64,000 nt of DNA from Sphagnum magellanicum (taxonomy: Eukaryota; Streptophyta; Sphagnopsida; Sphagnales; Sphagnaceae): positions 19,344,001-19,408,000 of the forward strand of contig CM038920.1 in assembly GCA_021904315.1 (NCBI GenBank). Reading direction: 5' to 3'. Below the pieces are notes generated by a model, which saw only the letters and a program-made list of their open reading frames with translations, did no database searches and was not told the DNA's origin. Shown here one piece after another: positions 50,328 to 63,560 of the stretch (the first letter of the stretch is position 1; every line of letters begins with the position of its first letter). Made by a program: the position numbers and the translations under genes.

Positions 50328-53300
50328 TGGAATTGGGTTCAACACAATTGTTACTAGGATTTGGCCTTCTTAATCATTTATTTATCATAATTACTTTTCA
50401 TAGATCCTTTGGAAATTTTATGGGATTTAAAGTATTTTCATTTCAATACTACAATAGTTCATGTTTTGGTGCATGGAATTTGAAATATGACTTATTCAAA
50501 TTTATTGATGCAATTGAACAAAACAACTTTAGTGGAATCCTCAATGTGACAAACATAAACATGCAACAATGGGGGGGGGGGGGGGGGGTATATGTTGTGG
50601 ATAACAATACAACTAAATACATCTCGCCTTGGGAAAGTGGCATCTATTCATTAGTTTTGTAAGTATCCATTTTTACTTGCATCCAAGTTCACATACATAT
50701 TTGCAAAAAAATAATTCTTTAAGTTATATTTTGAAATGTTTATAATGTGCAATTATTTGAATAGATTGTATTGCATGAAAATTTACATTAAATTTCATGA
50801 AATAAAAAATAATTTTCTTGAAAATTAATATTTTTTATTATGGGTTTGAAGATTATTAAACCTTGGAATGACAGTCATATTGTTTGTAGATTTGAGAGGA
50901 ATCCATGTTGTAAGGATTGTTTCAATTTTTTACAATAACTAATCCTACATATTACATTTGAGTTATATATTGCTGCACACTACTAGTGACAATCAACTAT
51001 TTAAATATTTTTTAATGTTTTCGTGTATTTATGTCAATGTCAAATTGAATTTAAATTAATCTAAAATTCATGGACATGAAAAGACACATGTTAATTTGTA
51101 TTTTCGAATCCATGTTGGTGGACATGAAAAAGGAATGAGGTAGTTATAAAATGGAGGTAGTTATTAGGAAAGGTGAGAGATAGTTATTATGAAAGTTAAT
51201 AGGAAAGGAAGTAGTTATGAAGTCATTAAGCTTGAAAATGAGCTAGTTATTTCTAAATTGTGTTTCAAATGGTCCAAGGACAACCATACAACTAGAATGG
51301 TCATGCAAAAGTGACATACAAAACTTTTTGCAAAAAACCATGTATAATCAATTCTTACATCACTAGAATAATGTTATATGTAAATGGGTTTTCAAAAAAT
51401 TTACATCAAGCATACAACTATCAATATAACTTATCTACAATTCCTCAACTAGGTTTGAAATATTACTAAGTTTATGTTGAAGTTATTATATTTTATATAT
51501 GCACATATGTTACAACACAAACATGTTAATAAATTTATAAAAAGATTCAATATGAATGTCCAATTATACATGGTAACAAGGTATCATCAATTTATTCAAG
51601 GATCCCCCCTTGCCCCCCCCCCCTAAACAAATGACAATATTTTAAAATGGACATTATCAACAATAGTTCCTTTTTTTGTGATTGTGGGAAGTATCATATT
51701 TGCCATCATGTTTTGGAAATATCATTCAAATATGGTAATTTTATGTGAAATCCAGTATGGTAAGCCAACTTCTAAATCCAAAAGTTTTGATTCATACATA
51801 TTAGATTGAAAGTTTTGAACATAAACCTTGAATTAGAATTGTGACTAAAATATGTTTTAAGAAAATATTTGTATGAGTCATTGTCACAACCTTGAATTTA
51901 CAAAACATTTTGTATAATTTGTAATATAGTTATTGACAATTTATGATGTGTATTAAGTTTACAAGTCATTATTTGCAAAGTTCTTGAGCAAAGAAATGCA
52001 ACCTACATTATATTCATATAACATTCTAAAGACAACAACTAAAGATTTTCATTAAATCACCAAACTTGGAGAATGTGGTTTTGGGATTGTCTACAAGGTG
52101 AATCCTTTTGACTATATTTTAGAGTGATGTAATTCATCTACCTTGTTTTTGTCATGCACTTTGAATTTATTTATATGGTTATTTCATGATCTATACAATA
52201 TTGTATGTTGGAAATTCTATTTCATGGATGATTGTTTTTTTTAATCCATTTTCTTGACATATTTCAAAAAGATTAATCATCATTGATTTGATATCTAAAA
52301 TCATGGACTTAATGAATGAACAATTGTGAATGTTAATGCATTTTGAAATCCATATGAACTTAAATGTGCATGCACACATTTAATTCACAACAAAAAAATT
52401 ATTGTAACATTGTGTATATATTTTTGGTGGGGTTTTTGTCAAATGGAGTAGAGTCGGCAATTAAGTTGTTAAAAGAATCTCAACAAGGGGTGATTATATT
52501 TTTGAATGAAGTTATTTTCCTCATTAATGTCAAACACAAGAATTTTGTGACCTTGAAAGGATCTTGTTTGCATGGTGTACTTGATACCTTCTTGTTTACA
52601 AATGTGTGGGAAAAAAAAATCTTGTTGAAATTTTATGCATGGGGTATGACCAAGTTAAAAATCCCATTATGAAGTTTTCATATGCAATGATGAACAACAT
52701 TCAAATTAATACTCTTCATTTATTTATGTCAAAACAACTTGTTCACTTTCATTCCAACTTGAAACATATTGACCAAACAATTTCATGGATAGTTATTTTA
52801 CCATCCAAATTCTATTGTTGAGTGCCATGTAGGAAACAACTATTTACAATTGGGTTGGTCAAGAAGTTTTAACATATGTGTGGGAATAGCTCATGGCCTT
52901 AATTATTTTCATGAAGATTCACATCAATGAAGATTTCAAAGCATTCAATATTCTTCTAAAGAAGCAATTTTATGTTAATTCAATGACATTTGTTGTGTCC
53001 TTATAAGGGATATTTGGTTATGAAATACTCAACCCTTGGTCAACTAAATGACAAGGTTGATGTTTATAGTTTTGGTATCCTTTTGTTGGAGATTATAAAT
53101 GGTAAAAAGAACTTTGATTTCGCATTATCAACAAACAAAAATTACTTTCTTGAATGGGTATGTGCAAATTGTTTTTTTCTTTGTGCACATTTATTAAATG
53201 TCTATGGTATCATGGTTCACATAACAAATTAGAGATGTTTACTTACAAATGTGTAACCAGATCCTATGCTATAAACATTCCTTCAATCCAGTTTACATCT

Positions 53301-53871
53301 ATAACTTCGTTTTAAAATGTTGTTGAACCACACAAACACACTAAATGTTTATAAATTATTTCATGTAACTTTAATTTGTTAAGATTTAACTTAAATTGTT
53401 TAAAGTTACATCAAGTGAAAAAATAATTTGGTTGAATTCATCATTACCAAAATTTAACTTGTGTGTGCATTTTCCATTGTTGTGAAACAAATGTTAAACT
53501 TTTTGGCAAGCATTATTTTTGCATGAAAACAAGATGTTGCAAAATCTAATTGACCAAAATCAAAACATTGACATCAATTCAAAAAGTTTAACACATGTGA
53601 TCAATGTGACATCCTTATGTGTGCAAACAATACCAACAAGATGTCCATCAATGCAGGTCTTGGAATGTTATTTGGAGAGAAAGAAACATGGAGGTTGCAT
53701 TTCAAGAATTCTAGTTTCCAAGCAAGATTATTCAATAAGTCTAGATCAAGCAATCAATCTTCCAATGCAAAATTGGCATTTTACAATAAAAATGGGTTGT
53801 CATTAGAACTTCCCAACAATAATGATGGCATAGTGGAACTTGAAACATGTTGGATCCTTGGTCATACATAA
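50328..53871 (+). pseudogene. RLK pseudogene beta
   Basis: Plus-strand pieces: ectodomain (50328-50658: FGLLNHLFIIITFHRSFG, NSSCFGAWNLKYDLF, IEQNNFSGILNV) with an 18-G run at 50571-50588; membrane segment 51655-51760 (PFFVIVGSIIFAIMFW); P-loop exon ending 52097 (TTTKDFH, stop, ITKLGECGFGIVYK, where a loop glycine is Cys); N-lobe exon about 52436-52680 (VESAIKLLKESQQGV, KHKNFVTLKGSCLHGV); a catalytic-loop remnant about 52836-52960 (FNICVGIAHGLNYFHED then broken, HRD lost); activation-loop exon 52990-53159 ([39 protein letters not shown]); tail exon 53519-53871 with a frameshift after RCPSMQVL. It is dead as a kinase. Confidence 0.85.
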
Positions 53872-54754
53872 TATGATGACTTATTTATGTGCATGGGCCA
53901 TTGAACAACTTGTGGTACGAGGAACCATGACATCCACAATTTCAACATGGATAGTGCACATTTGTTTTGTCTTGAAACATGCACTTGCTTGGAATTATTT
54001 TTTAAACAATTTTTTTTCAAGTCTTATTGCATATTCACCACCTTAACACTTCCTTCAACACAAGTGAGCAATTGATGAAGCTAATGCTACAATATGTGAA
54101 GTGCTTCAAATTGTAAACGTCTAACACGTTATGTAGAGTGTCTTTTTCAAATTAGTTTGTAGACTCATTCAACATAACCACATAACCATAAAACTTTGCA
54201 ATGTCATGTTTTAGCATCCCTCACTTCCTTCTAGGGAAGTAGGTGTCCTAAGTCAACAAATATGTTCTTTTAACTTGTAGTCATCACACTCCATCCTAGA
54301 TATTGTTGCTTCTTTGCCAATCCCTCATGTTATTGTGAAGGAAGTTGTAACAAAGTTGGGATTCTTCTTCAACATTAAAAAAAAATTCCTTTGAAATAAG
54401 GGAACCATGTCCAAAACAACTAAAGTTGTTAATGCCATGGATGCTCCCTTAGGGCAATGTGATTTCATGAATTCGAATTCCATGGCCATGGTGGGTAATC
54501 TTGAATTGAGTTACAATTTGGAGGGCAAAAGAGAGATTTTCACCCATTCTTGGGCTTTAGGGGTTGGACTAGATTTGGTGGGATAGGTGAATTGTGACAT
54601 AAATCCACAAATTAAAACATAGTGCATGGGTTATTCTATCTTGGTGGAGATGGCTTCAAAGTACTTAGAAAAAAACCCAAATTTAACACACTACAATTTT
54701 CATTCCAAATGTTTGAACATCATGGTCGACCTTGTTTTAATGGAGTTGGGGTCA

Positions 54755-55075
54755 CTAGGTACTAGGTGTATGAGTCATCCAACTTTGATTTAACACCCTA
54801 AGAACTACCCAATCTTGTTGAGGCATGCAAGGTTGAAGATCATGTAAAAGAATTTTAGATGTCCATGTTGACGCAACAAGTGTGCTTTTAAATTCAATAG
54901 AACCAACCTTTTGAGTCCGATATCCTAGCAATGAATTAGATGACGAGGTCATAAAACATCTCATACTACTAGCATTCTATACTTTTGAAAAGAAAAATAA
55001 AATGTGCCCCATCCAAGAAACTAACTTTCAAGGGTGCAATGCACATTGGCATCTTGATTCCAGAAAAGTTGACAC
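54755..55075 (-). other. Arm B partner of the unassigned frame
   Basis: The 69-codon open part (MRCFMTSSSNSLLGYRTQK to SWMTHTPST) aligns without gaps to 28838-29050. It is open here where arm A has two stops; upstream it is shifted by one base. Confidence 0.35.
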
Positions 55076-55990
55076 AGATTTGAAAAGTTTTTTACTATAA
55101 TAGCTTAGATAGTAGACACCTAACATTTTAGGTGGATTAGAGAACAAAAGTTCAATGAATACATTGAATACAACAAACCTTAAATGTTAATGTCAACTAC
55201 ACATCTCACTATCTATTCAAAGTTTTTGGTAGTTGCAAACAAAGTACTTTAGAGGCCTTTAATATTCTCCCCTCCTTGTTCACAAATTCACATCCTCAGA
55301 TCATATCTAAAACAAACAAATATCACCAGGATGATATCAAATGAACTCAAAGACTATTTGTCCAAATCAAGGCTGACCAATTGCTAGAGGTGAGCCATTA
55401 TCAACATGAGCCAACAATATGTTCTCATGAGTAGGAAGATGACATCTCCATGAGTTTGTAAAAAAAATTCCACAACATCACTGTGAAGGTGTAACCATCG
55501 GGTCAATTGTAAGAGAAGCAAAACTCAGATGATGAAATTCAATATGGTCGTAATATTACAGGTGTCATTCGCAAAGTATCAGATAATCAACTTCACTATG
55601 AAAAGCAATGACTACCTGCCATGACACCCTATTCATTTCATCAGCTTGCAATAATGGGTGTAAAGAAGTATGTATGATAATCTGATTACCCCATTGATCA
55701 ATCAGATAACCCTGGAACTAATTTGATAACACAACTACCATCTCTACCCAAATCATGATATTTGGACAACATGATATGAATTTTTACTACCCCATAGATC
55801 AGTTAGGCAACATGTTTGAGTGTAGGTAAAATTGTTGGGGCAAAATAAAAAGCTTACAGACTATGAGTGCACGTGTTGTGTGTAGTCCTTGTATCAAAAG
55901 AATTAAATATTTGGTCCTTCCTATCATATTAGTATTTTTGTCAAGTTGGGTCTCCATGTTGGTTCCCGCTTGCACTCTCATCCATCTAGT

Positions 55991-56790
55991 TCACTTGGCA
56001 ATGTTCAAGAAGTTCGATAATCTTTCCATATGAATACAAAATCAAAACAACATTGGATTCAGAAACTGCAAACCATTACAACAATTGGCACATGACCTTC
56101 AAAATGAAAAATAGAATTAAATCCTTCTCCAACATCAGAGAGGGAAGAAGCTTTCAAAAGTTACAACATTCAAACCCTTTATCTGTTAGAATAATTTACC
56201 CCTTGACCTGACAACAACACATTTAAGGTCTAATATCAAACAACATGGATGATTGTAATTAGGAAGCCACAAAACATCACAGCATGGTAGTCTTTAGTTT
56301 AAATTGATGGATGCATCTTGAACATCTTTTGTCATCTTACATCCTGACCAAAGATGTTAATAATTTCATGAAAGCCACAAAGTTCCTAAGGATTGGACAT
56401 AAACAAGGAGAAAACCTTTCAGCAAGGGGAGCCTGAAAAGCTTATCAAACATTTTTGGCAATGACAATGTTCCCATCAATAGCACCAAGGTGACGTAACT
56501 TCACCTCCGCCCTACTTCCATCTCTAAACATATGCTGAACATGAAGGAAATTCAACATATGAAACCAGCTAAATATGCAAATCATGAATAGGAGCATTTG
56601 ATGCCAATTGGAGTTGTCAAATGGGTTAAGACAACATGGTCACATGGGGGTGGGTTACACTCTTACATGACAATTTGAGTTACACAAAGGACAAAGAACA
56701 AAAAAAACTGGTTTCCTTACCTTATAAAAGCAGCTAGTTCCAAAGGGATAGGTTCCATTTCCATAGTCAAAATACTTGTAATCAATATCA
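55991..56790 (-). pseudogene. Makorin exons 3-5, duplicated fragment
   Basis: Exon 3 is 56790-56721, exon 4 56534-56446 and exon 5 56021-55991. Exon 3 keeps both splice sites (acceptor GTGTAG, donor GTAAGG), but two of the three finger-4 cysteines are Tyr (DIDYKYFDYGNGTYPFGTSC). Exon 4 has lost its donor (GT to AT). Exon 5 lacks nine bases relative to the 27773-27812 copy but keeps the stop. Exons 1 and 2 are absent because the duplication begins in intron 2. Confidence 0.88.
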
Positions 56791-57097
56791 CTACACACAC
56801 TAATACACCCTTGACATTCAATTACAAAAACATTGTGCATGTATTTTTAAATGTGTGCATCAAGAGTCAAAGTAAAACATTCTATATGTTCTCACATAAG
56901 AATGCAAACACATGGAAACCAATAAGGACTTTGGGGTCCCTTATGCCTCCATGTCCACTTGATCTCCTTGATTGCTTGAATTGTTCAAGGGATGGAAAAG
57001 GAGGGCATACACCAGTCATTTAATGTGCAACACACCACCCACCTATGAGAAATTGGAGCACAATCTATATGCCCAAATATTAACAAATCAGTCAACA

Positions 57098-58440
57098 AAG
57101 TTATTATTGTTTATCAACCTACAAAACAAAGGAATATCCAAAAAGAAACATGCAACCAAAAGTTTATTTCAATATATTTGTGTAGTTTAATCCATCCAAT
57201 TAGTTGTACATTTAAGTTCAATCAAGACAAGACAAATTATACAATCCATTTTAATAAGATTTTCAAAAGTTTCCATGATTTGTAAGTTATTAATGAATTA
57301 TTTTATTATAGCCTTTCTTGGAAAATAAATTAAAATTTCCCCCAATGATTTCTTGAATTCTCATTATGATATTAAGATTATTCATCATACACCATATATT
57401 ATGATAAGTTTTCAAAGAGGTTAAATATTTCCACTTGACATATTAAAAAAACAGGGGTTCAAGATTGAAATTTTCAACTTGTTTCAAATGTATGATAACT
57501 TTAGTCATGCCCTAGATTAGTTTATTGAGTTGGAATAATTTATCCAAATGAATATATTGATACTGGATATAACAATTTTTTTGAATAACCACTACTAGAA
57601 GAGTAATTACTAAAAGTCCCATCATTGCATATATAATACGATCAAAATTTCCAATGTTACATTAGAGGCGAAAAGAAAACATGATGTGACTAGTTCAATG
57701 GAAGGTTTTTGTTTACTCACAACACTAACAAACCGACATTAAGGTTATGGAATGAGCTTGAAACATTCCTCAAAAAATTGTTTGATGAAATGTCCAAGTT
57801 GGTGATTCTAGTAATGGTGGTCAATGATCCAAGAAAGAGTTCCATCAAGTTGATTATGGCTTATGTTTCTACAATCAACATTTGTGGGATTGGCTATTTT
57901 AGGAATTTCATAGAGGTTTCCTTAGTCCTTGTTTAGGAATTATTCAAACATTCATGTTTCCAAATAACCACCTCTTCTAAAGCTTCTTATTTATATATTC
58001 AATAATAACATTCTTTGCATGCCTTCGTTAGTTGTCTACCCTTACATAATCATCTATACAATCTAGTTAAAATATAACATCAACATGAACATTGATGAAA
58101 ACGTCACAATATTCAAGATTCCACCACAAGTTGACAAACACCTCAATATCCATTATGCAAAGTGATGCAAACATCCTTTTAAGGTTGTTCTTTTAAGTAC
58201 ATATGATTGCACCCAAATTAGGGTGGGCAAACAAAATTTCCACGTGTGTAAATAAGCCTAAAAACATTTACAATTTGAGTTTAGAGTGTAGGGTATGGAC
58301 AAAACATCAAGGACTTTATGTGTCAAAGATTTTTTTATGCACTTTTCTTGGCTTGCATATAGATACTATAATTTATTATAAACAAAAAAAGAACTTCAAC
58401 TAGTTACTGAAGTTCTAAGGTTTTCTTAATCACTTACAAT
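57098..58440. repeat. Direct repeat copy 2 (1343 bp), LRR-bearing
   Basis: A second copy of 47128-48470, same orientation, differing by scattered substitutions and small compensating indels. Its minus strand carries the same LRR fragment. It abuts the makorin fragment of arm B with no spacer. Confidence 0.9.
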
Positions 58441-61400
58441 TAAGTTAGGTGGGAAGTGGCAAATGGCATTTTAGGCATGATGGCAGTCATTGATTTGAAG
58501 ACAAGTCCAATATTTGCAACGATAAAATTTATTTATTTTGTCTTCTAAAGATTGATTTGAAAGTGTATGTTATTTGCCCACTTAATGCATTCCCAATCAG
58601 ATTTCTATAAATCCACAATATAAATTGATTCCAAATGCCCTCCAATTGAGTTATTTTCATCAAAATTCATATGATAAGAATATTGTTTCAAACTTAAATA
58701 TGGAATTTGGATGACATCAACAAATCATAACATGTGCCTGAATTTTCAAATTTTTGAAAGCAAGTTGATAGAGTTTGGATGCCTAGTAGTTTACAAATGT
58801 TGTAAAAACTCCATTTGCAAATTTTGTATATGTCCAATAAAATTGTTGCCATGGAGATCCCTACCATAAGTAAGAATCCAAAAATTTAATCCCATTGTTT
58901 CATGAGTGTGAGGTTGTGGAAAACATTCATCATGTGTTTTTAATTTGTTTTCAAGATGTCTACATCTTATAATGCCCCAACTTATGTCACTTTTTCATTC
59001 ATAAACCTTAAACATAGATGAAATTCTAATGGATAGCAAGGAAATATTCCATGGTAGTCATGTGGCAATGCATTGTTATTTATAATTTATATGTTTTCAT
59101 AAATTGTCATTGATTGATGGTTTTGTGAACAAACTTATTTTTTCATACTCCAAACTTATCTTTACACTTTAACTTGAGCAAGTATGCACTTTGAACACAT
59201 TGATTTTGGCACTTTCAAATTTTTCAAAAAAAAATCCTAAATGCATTTTATGTTAATATCAATATTTTGGCAAAATGGATTTTCTTTGGCTATGAATGTT
59301 GACGCCCTTGCATATATATTGATTTAATGGTGGATCTCATTCACATGCACATTCCTAAAAACTATTTTAGATTTAAAAATTACCAAAAGTTATCCTAAAG
59401 TTATCAATTCTTATAGTTTCAACAAGTTATGGAGGTTTGAAGTCTCATTTGGGAGATTTCCAGAAAGTCTTGGTTTGCCACTTATGGTTTTGCGAATCCA
59501 ATAAAAAACACCTTAAAACTAACATAGGAAAGATCCGATGTTTTATTTGGTTTTTGCTTTAATATGTTGCAGCAAATTATATTACTAAATTAATGTTTTG
59601 CATGTCAAGTGCATCTTCACACTAAGGTATCTATCATTGATTGGCCAATCCAAAAAATATATTGATTCATTCAAGCATAACGATTAATGTTGTACCCATG
59701 TTATGCCCACTTAAAAGAAACATAAAAAAATTGTAAAGAAAAATAATTATTCTTATTGCTTTTTTAGGATGTTTATGTAGCACAAGGCTTTCCACTTCAT
59801 GAAAGATCCCTACTAGAAATACTTTTGAAGTTATGGAAGGCACCTCTAGTTTAAAAATAGACCTTTTTCCTAGACCTACCATTGTGAAAAATGAGTCAAA
59901 GCATGGTTGGGGTACTTGAAAGGATTGTTTCATTTTATATTCCTCAAACCCCGTCACTTAAATATTTTGTTGAAATTTAGTAACACATTCATATTGAAAG
60001 TTTGATTTTATTCATAAATAGGTACATTACAAAATAATTATTCTATGTGTAAAATGTCAAAATTTGAACAAGTTAAATTCTTTTTACCAAATCCTTGAAA
60101 AAATTCCACGACTTTGTTTCATGAGGAAAAAACAATTCAAGGATTCATAAGGAATGTCTAAAAAACTTTTTTTGGCCCAAGATTTTCATCACAAACACTT
60201 TATGTGCTAATGTGTATAAAATGTATGAATGTGATAAGAATTAAATGCCCTAATGTAATGTAAAAAATTTAAATAAGTCAAATCTCTGGGAATTTTGGGC
60301 CATTGATAAAACATGACCCACGTTGGATAAATGTTACTATTTTCACTTTCATAAGTAAAAACAATAAATACTTTAGAGGCTTGTATAATATTTGGAATAA
60401 AATTATTTCATTTGACATGACAAATTTTGAAGACTATATTTTTGCATGGTGAAATATTTGAGTTTCCATAATTCTTCTTTTGCCTCAAGATATTTTGTAT
60501 TATAAATGGCAAGTTCATAATGGGGGCCACATTCCTTTGTTACATATCTATCAACATATGGACAACACCTACTTTTCACAAAATGGGTTTCCAAGGTGAA
60601 ACTAGATAGTAACTACTGGAGGTCCACCCCCAACTTAGCCATGACAAACATCCAGTGGATGGTGTGCTGGTGGATACTAATTTGCTCTAGACCTTGGAAC
60701 ATGCCTTGGCAAAGCCCATTACCAAATAATGAGATATGGATTCACCTTACTAGCTTTGGTGCATTCATAAATATACCTCGACTGTTCCAAGTTGGTGACT
60801 TGTTTTGGTGTCATGTAAAGGACCCATATATATAGGTTTAGATTTTTTCCTTGGGGGGGACAAGTTGTTGTTTCCACTTGTGGTGTTGTCATCAATGATG
60901 GAGAGCAACCTTGCATGATGTGAATCAACAATGAGGAGCATAAAAGAACATTAATTACATTTTAAAACAAACCTTTAGTTAGAAACCATTTACCACTCAA
61001 CTGAACATCATAAGCTCACCACACTCCCAAGTGGAATGGGCCCCCTAAATGGAAGATTTGAAGTTAGTTCATATATTATGCATGCATGATTATATCAAAG
61101 CTTGGACTGGGGGAACCATGTTTGGAAATGTCAATAAAATTGTGTAAGATTTTTAAAAAATTACATCATGGTTGCAAAGAATGTCAAAACAACTACTTAA
61201 GATTGGTGCAACTTATGCTAGCATGTCCATATTTGTCAAATCCACAATTGATTTATGATAATTCTCAAAACTTGAACATCATAATAATTGTCTAGTTGCT
61301 GAGAAATTTTTGTGCTTGAGATCATACCAACACTCAACCTAGGCCCAATCCTCAACAAAGTTTAGCTTAGGTGTCATATAAGATACAATAATTAATAAGT

Positions 61401-62770
61401 TAAGTTAGGTTGATAATTAGATAATAATTAAAAATAGGTAATTAGTTAAGTAGTTGTTAATAAATAAATGGTAATAGTTGCAATGAAGTTGCAATTGAAT
61501 GACAAGGTTATGGCCATGTTCATTCTTGTTGGGTTTCTTTGGGTTTGTTTCATGCTAACAAATAAACATTTACTAAAAGGTTTGATAATTGAATTTTCTT
61601 AATATTGTGCAATCTCGTGATCATATAATACTAAAGGCTAATTATCTAGTTTCAATCTACTAATGAGAATACCAAATTGATTGTTGTGATGAGTTATTGG
61701 ATGAATGTTTTAGAAGTGTACAAATTTGCCACGTGTGGAAAAAGGTGTGGATTCCAAAAAATTCTGCCTAATGTGTTCCTACAGTAGTAAACATAAAAGA
61801 GATTCTTTTATCATTTTCTTATTGATAGAAGTGAATGGCCATGGCTTAGGGTTTGCACTAGTGTTGGCCAATTATTGCTTTATGGCACCTACCGGCCAAC
61901 CTAGGCTATAAAAAAAAAGTTAAAAAATTTAGATAGGCTACTTTGTTAATCCAATGAAATTCTTGTTCTCTAGTTCATTGACAATATAGTATTAGTTTGA
62001 TTCTAAAATGTCAACATGATTTCAATTTGATTCGTACATCTAGTTGATCAAATAATATTGATCAACTATGTATATTTTATGGGACTTGCCACAAAGATTT
62101 ACTTGCATTCCCAAGCATGACTGAAGTTTGTTGAAATGTGATATATTACATTTATGGATGCGTTGATAAGACAAAATTACAAGAAATGCTGACATTATAT
62201 GAAATCTGGCCAAGTCTACAAACATTTTGTCAAGAATGTGAAGATACTAATAGTAAATGTTGCCAAGGAAAGAGTGATACACAGTTGATAACATTTGGAG
62301 GGAAATACTCATAACCTTTGATAGAAAACTGAAACCTTTGTGTTGCAAAATCAATAATAAACTATCATCAACAATCCAAATGTGTGTTGATAATTCCAAC
62401 AAAACCAATTTTACTGTATTTCTTTGAGAAAAACTTGGAAATGTCAACATGTTGAAGGGTGTAAAATGCGATTTTTCAACTAAAATTCACCATTTTGCTA
62501 GATGAAAATTATTTTGAAAAGAACAGCACAAACCCATACAAAACCATAAAATTGTTGTAGTATGACCCAATGCTTACTGAACACTTGCTGATGTATGTCG
62601 CAGAGAACAAACATAATAGATGACTTTAAAAAGTATTCTTCTATTGGGCATAATGACATGGCTCCCATAAGAACCCTGTAAGATCTCAGGACAACAAACC
62701 CTTGTAAGGTGGTACGAAAAGAGAAGCAAAAAGATAAAACTTATTTTAATTACTTAAAAATATTTTCTCA
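58441..62770. other. AT-rich spacer
   Basis: No recognisable gene. Short open frames (for example at 59667-59957 minus) have no known motif. Confidence 0.5.
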
Positions 62771-62774
62771 AGGG

Positions 62775-62915
62775 GAGGGCATTTTCTTGGGCGGGTCAAG
62801 TCAGGGTCAGTGAGTGCGACTCAGGCTCTGCCCTCATCTTACACACCTCACGGCCAGGGTGAACCAGCTCCTGGCTGGCACTGATACCTTCACCCTTTTT
62901 AGCAAGGCCACGTAG
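62775..62915. other. GC-rich block of unknown origin
   Basis: About 140 bases of clearly higher GC (gggcgggtcaagtcagggtc, ctcacggccagggtgaacc) between AT-rich flanks. It could be part of a SINE or LTR; I found no A/B box pair or terminal repeats. Confidence 0.4.
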
Positions 62916-63189
62916 TGACCGTATTAAGCCCAAAAAATCTTAGATTTGATCTCACAGACCATATTTTAACCTAAGCATGGGTATTTGTAATATTTGGAAG
63001 CAACTTAAATGAAAATTTGGGTTCTTACCATGCTACCAGTGTGGGTGCTGGGTCACCCACCACAAGAAACTTGTGGAGGATCCTCTGTTTGAAAATCTGA
63101 GAATTTCAAAGGAATCCCCTTTGGAATTGAATGGGAAATGCAAACTCCCTACTGTTCTTTCATTTAGGGGAAAGGAAAGGTTTTTACAC

Positions 63190-63560
63190 AGTATTGAAGC
63201 TGAAGCAGGGCAAAATTGGTGAGGACCCAGGGAACAAAATGAAGTTTCCTTTTGTACATTTTTGTTTCGATCACCTTTCAGGGAACATACAGATTTTTTT
63301 GAAGTGCGATGTCTGAACAGGGGAAAGCTCTTGAAGAAGGCCATGCTAATAAAATGCAATTCCCCTGTGTACATTTTAGCATCTGTCACCTAGCAGAGAA
63401 AATAAGGCTTTTCTTTTTAGCAAGAAACCTGAAGAGGGGAAGGGACTTGAATGCATCTTCCCTCTCTACCATTTTTGCCTCCAACACCTTGCACGGTAAA
63501 TAAGGTTTTTTTTTTCATAGTCGAGAACTCAAAGCAGGGAAAGGCGGTGCAGGGGAGAGG
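63190..63560. repeat. Degenerate ~100-115-bp tandem repeat, three to four units
   Basis: Phrases like ctgaa(g)aggggaaag followed about 55 bases on by tacatttttgcctc..cacctt recur at roughly 63200, 63313, 63430 and 63528. Confidence 0.65.

Larger units (their letters stand above)
50328..57100. repeat. Arm B of the large inverted duplication
   Basis: The reverse complement of 26700-31453, with an extra ~2 kb (kinase body, about 52090-54120). It contains RLK beta on the plus strand, then makorin downstream sequence and exons 5, 4 and 3 on the minus strand. It ends at 57100, directly where the LRR direct repeat starts. Confidence 0.88.

Noticed and set aside
50328-50658. Malectin-like ectodomain in the RLKs
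   Set aside because: No malectin signature residues; the better-kept gamma copy looks more like a degenerate LRR.
62040-62225. Possible Ty1/copia RT piece (KLQSCLGMQV and a following IYIVDQYY)
   Set aside because: Only one weak motif, no other RT block in any frame nearby.
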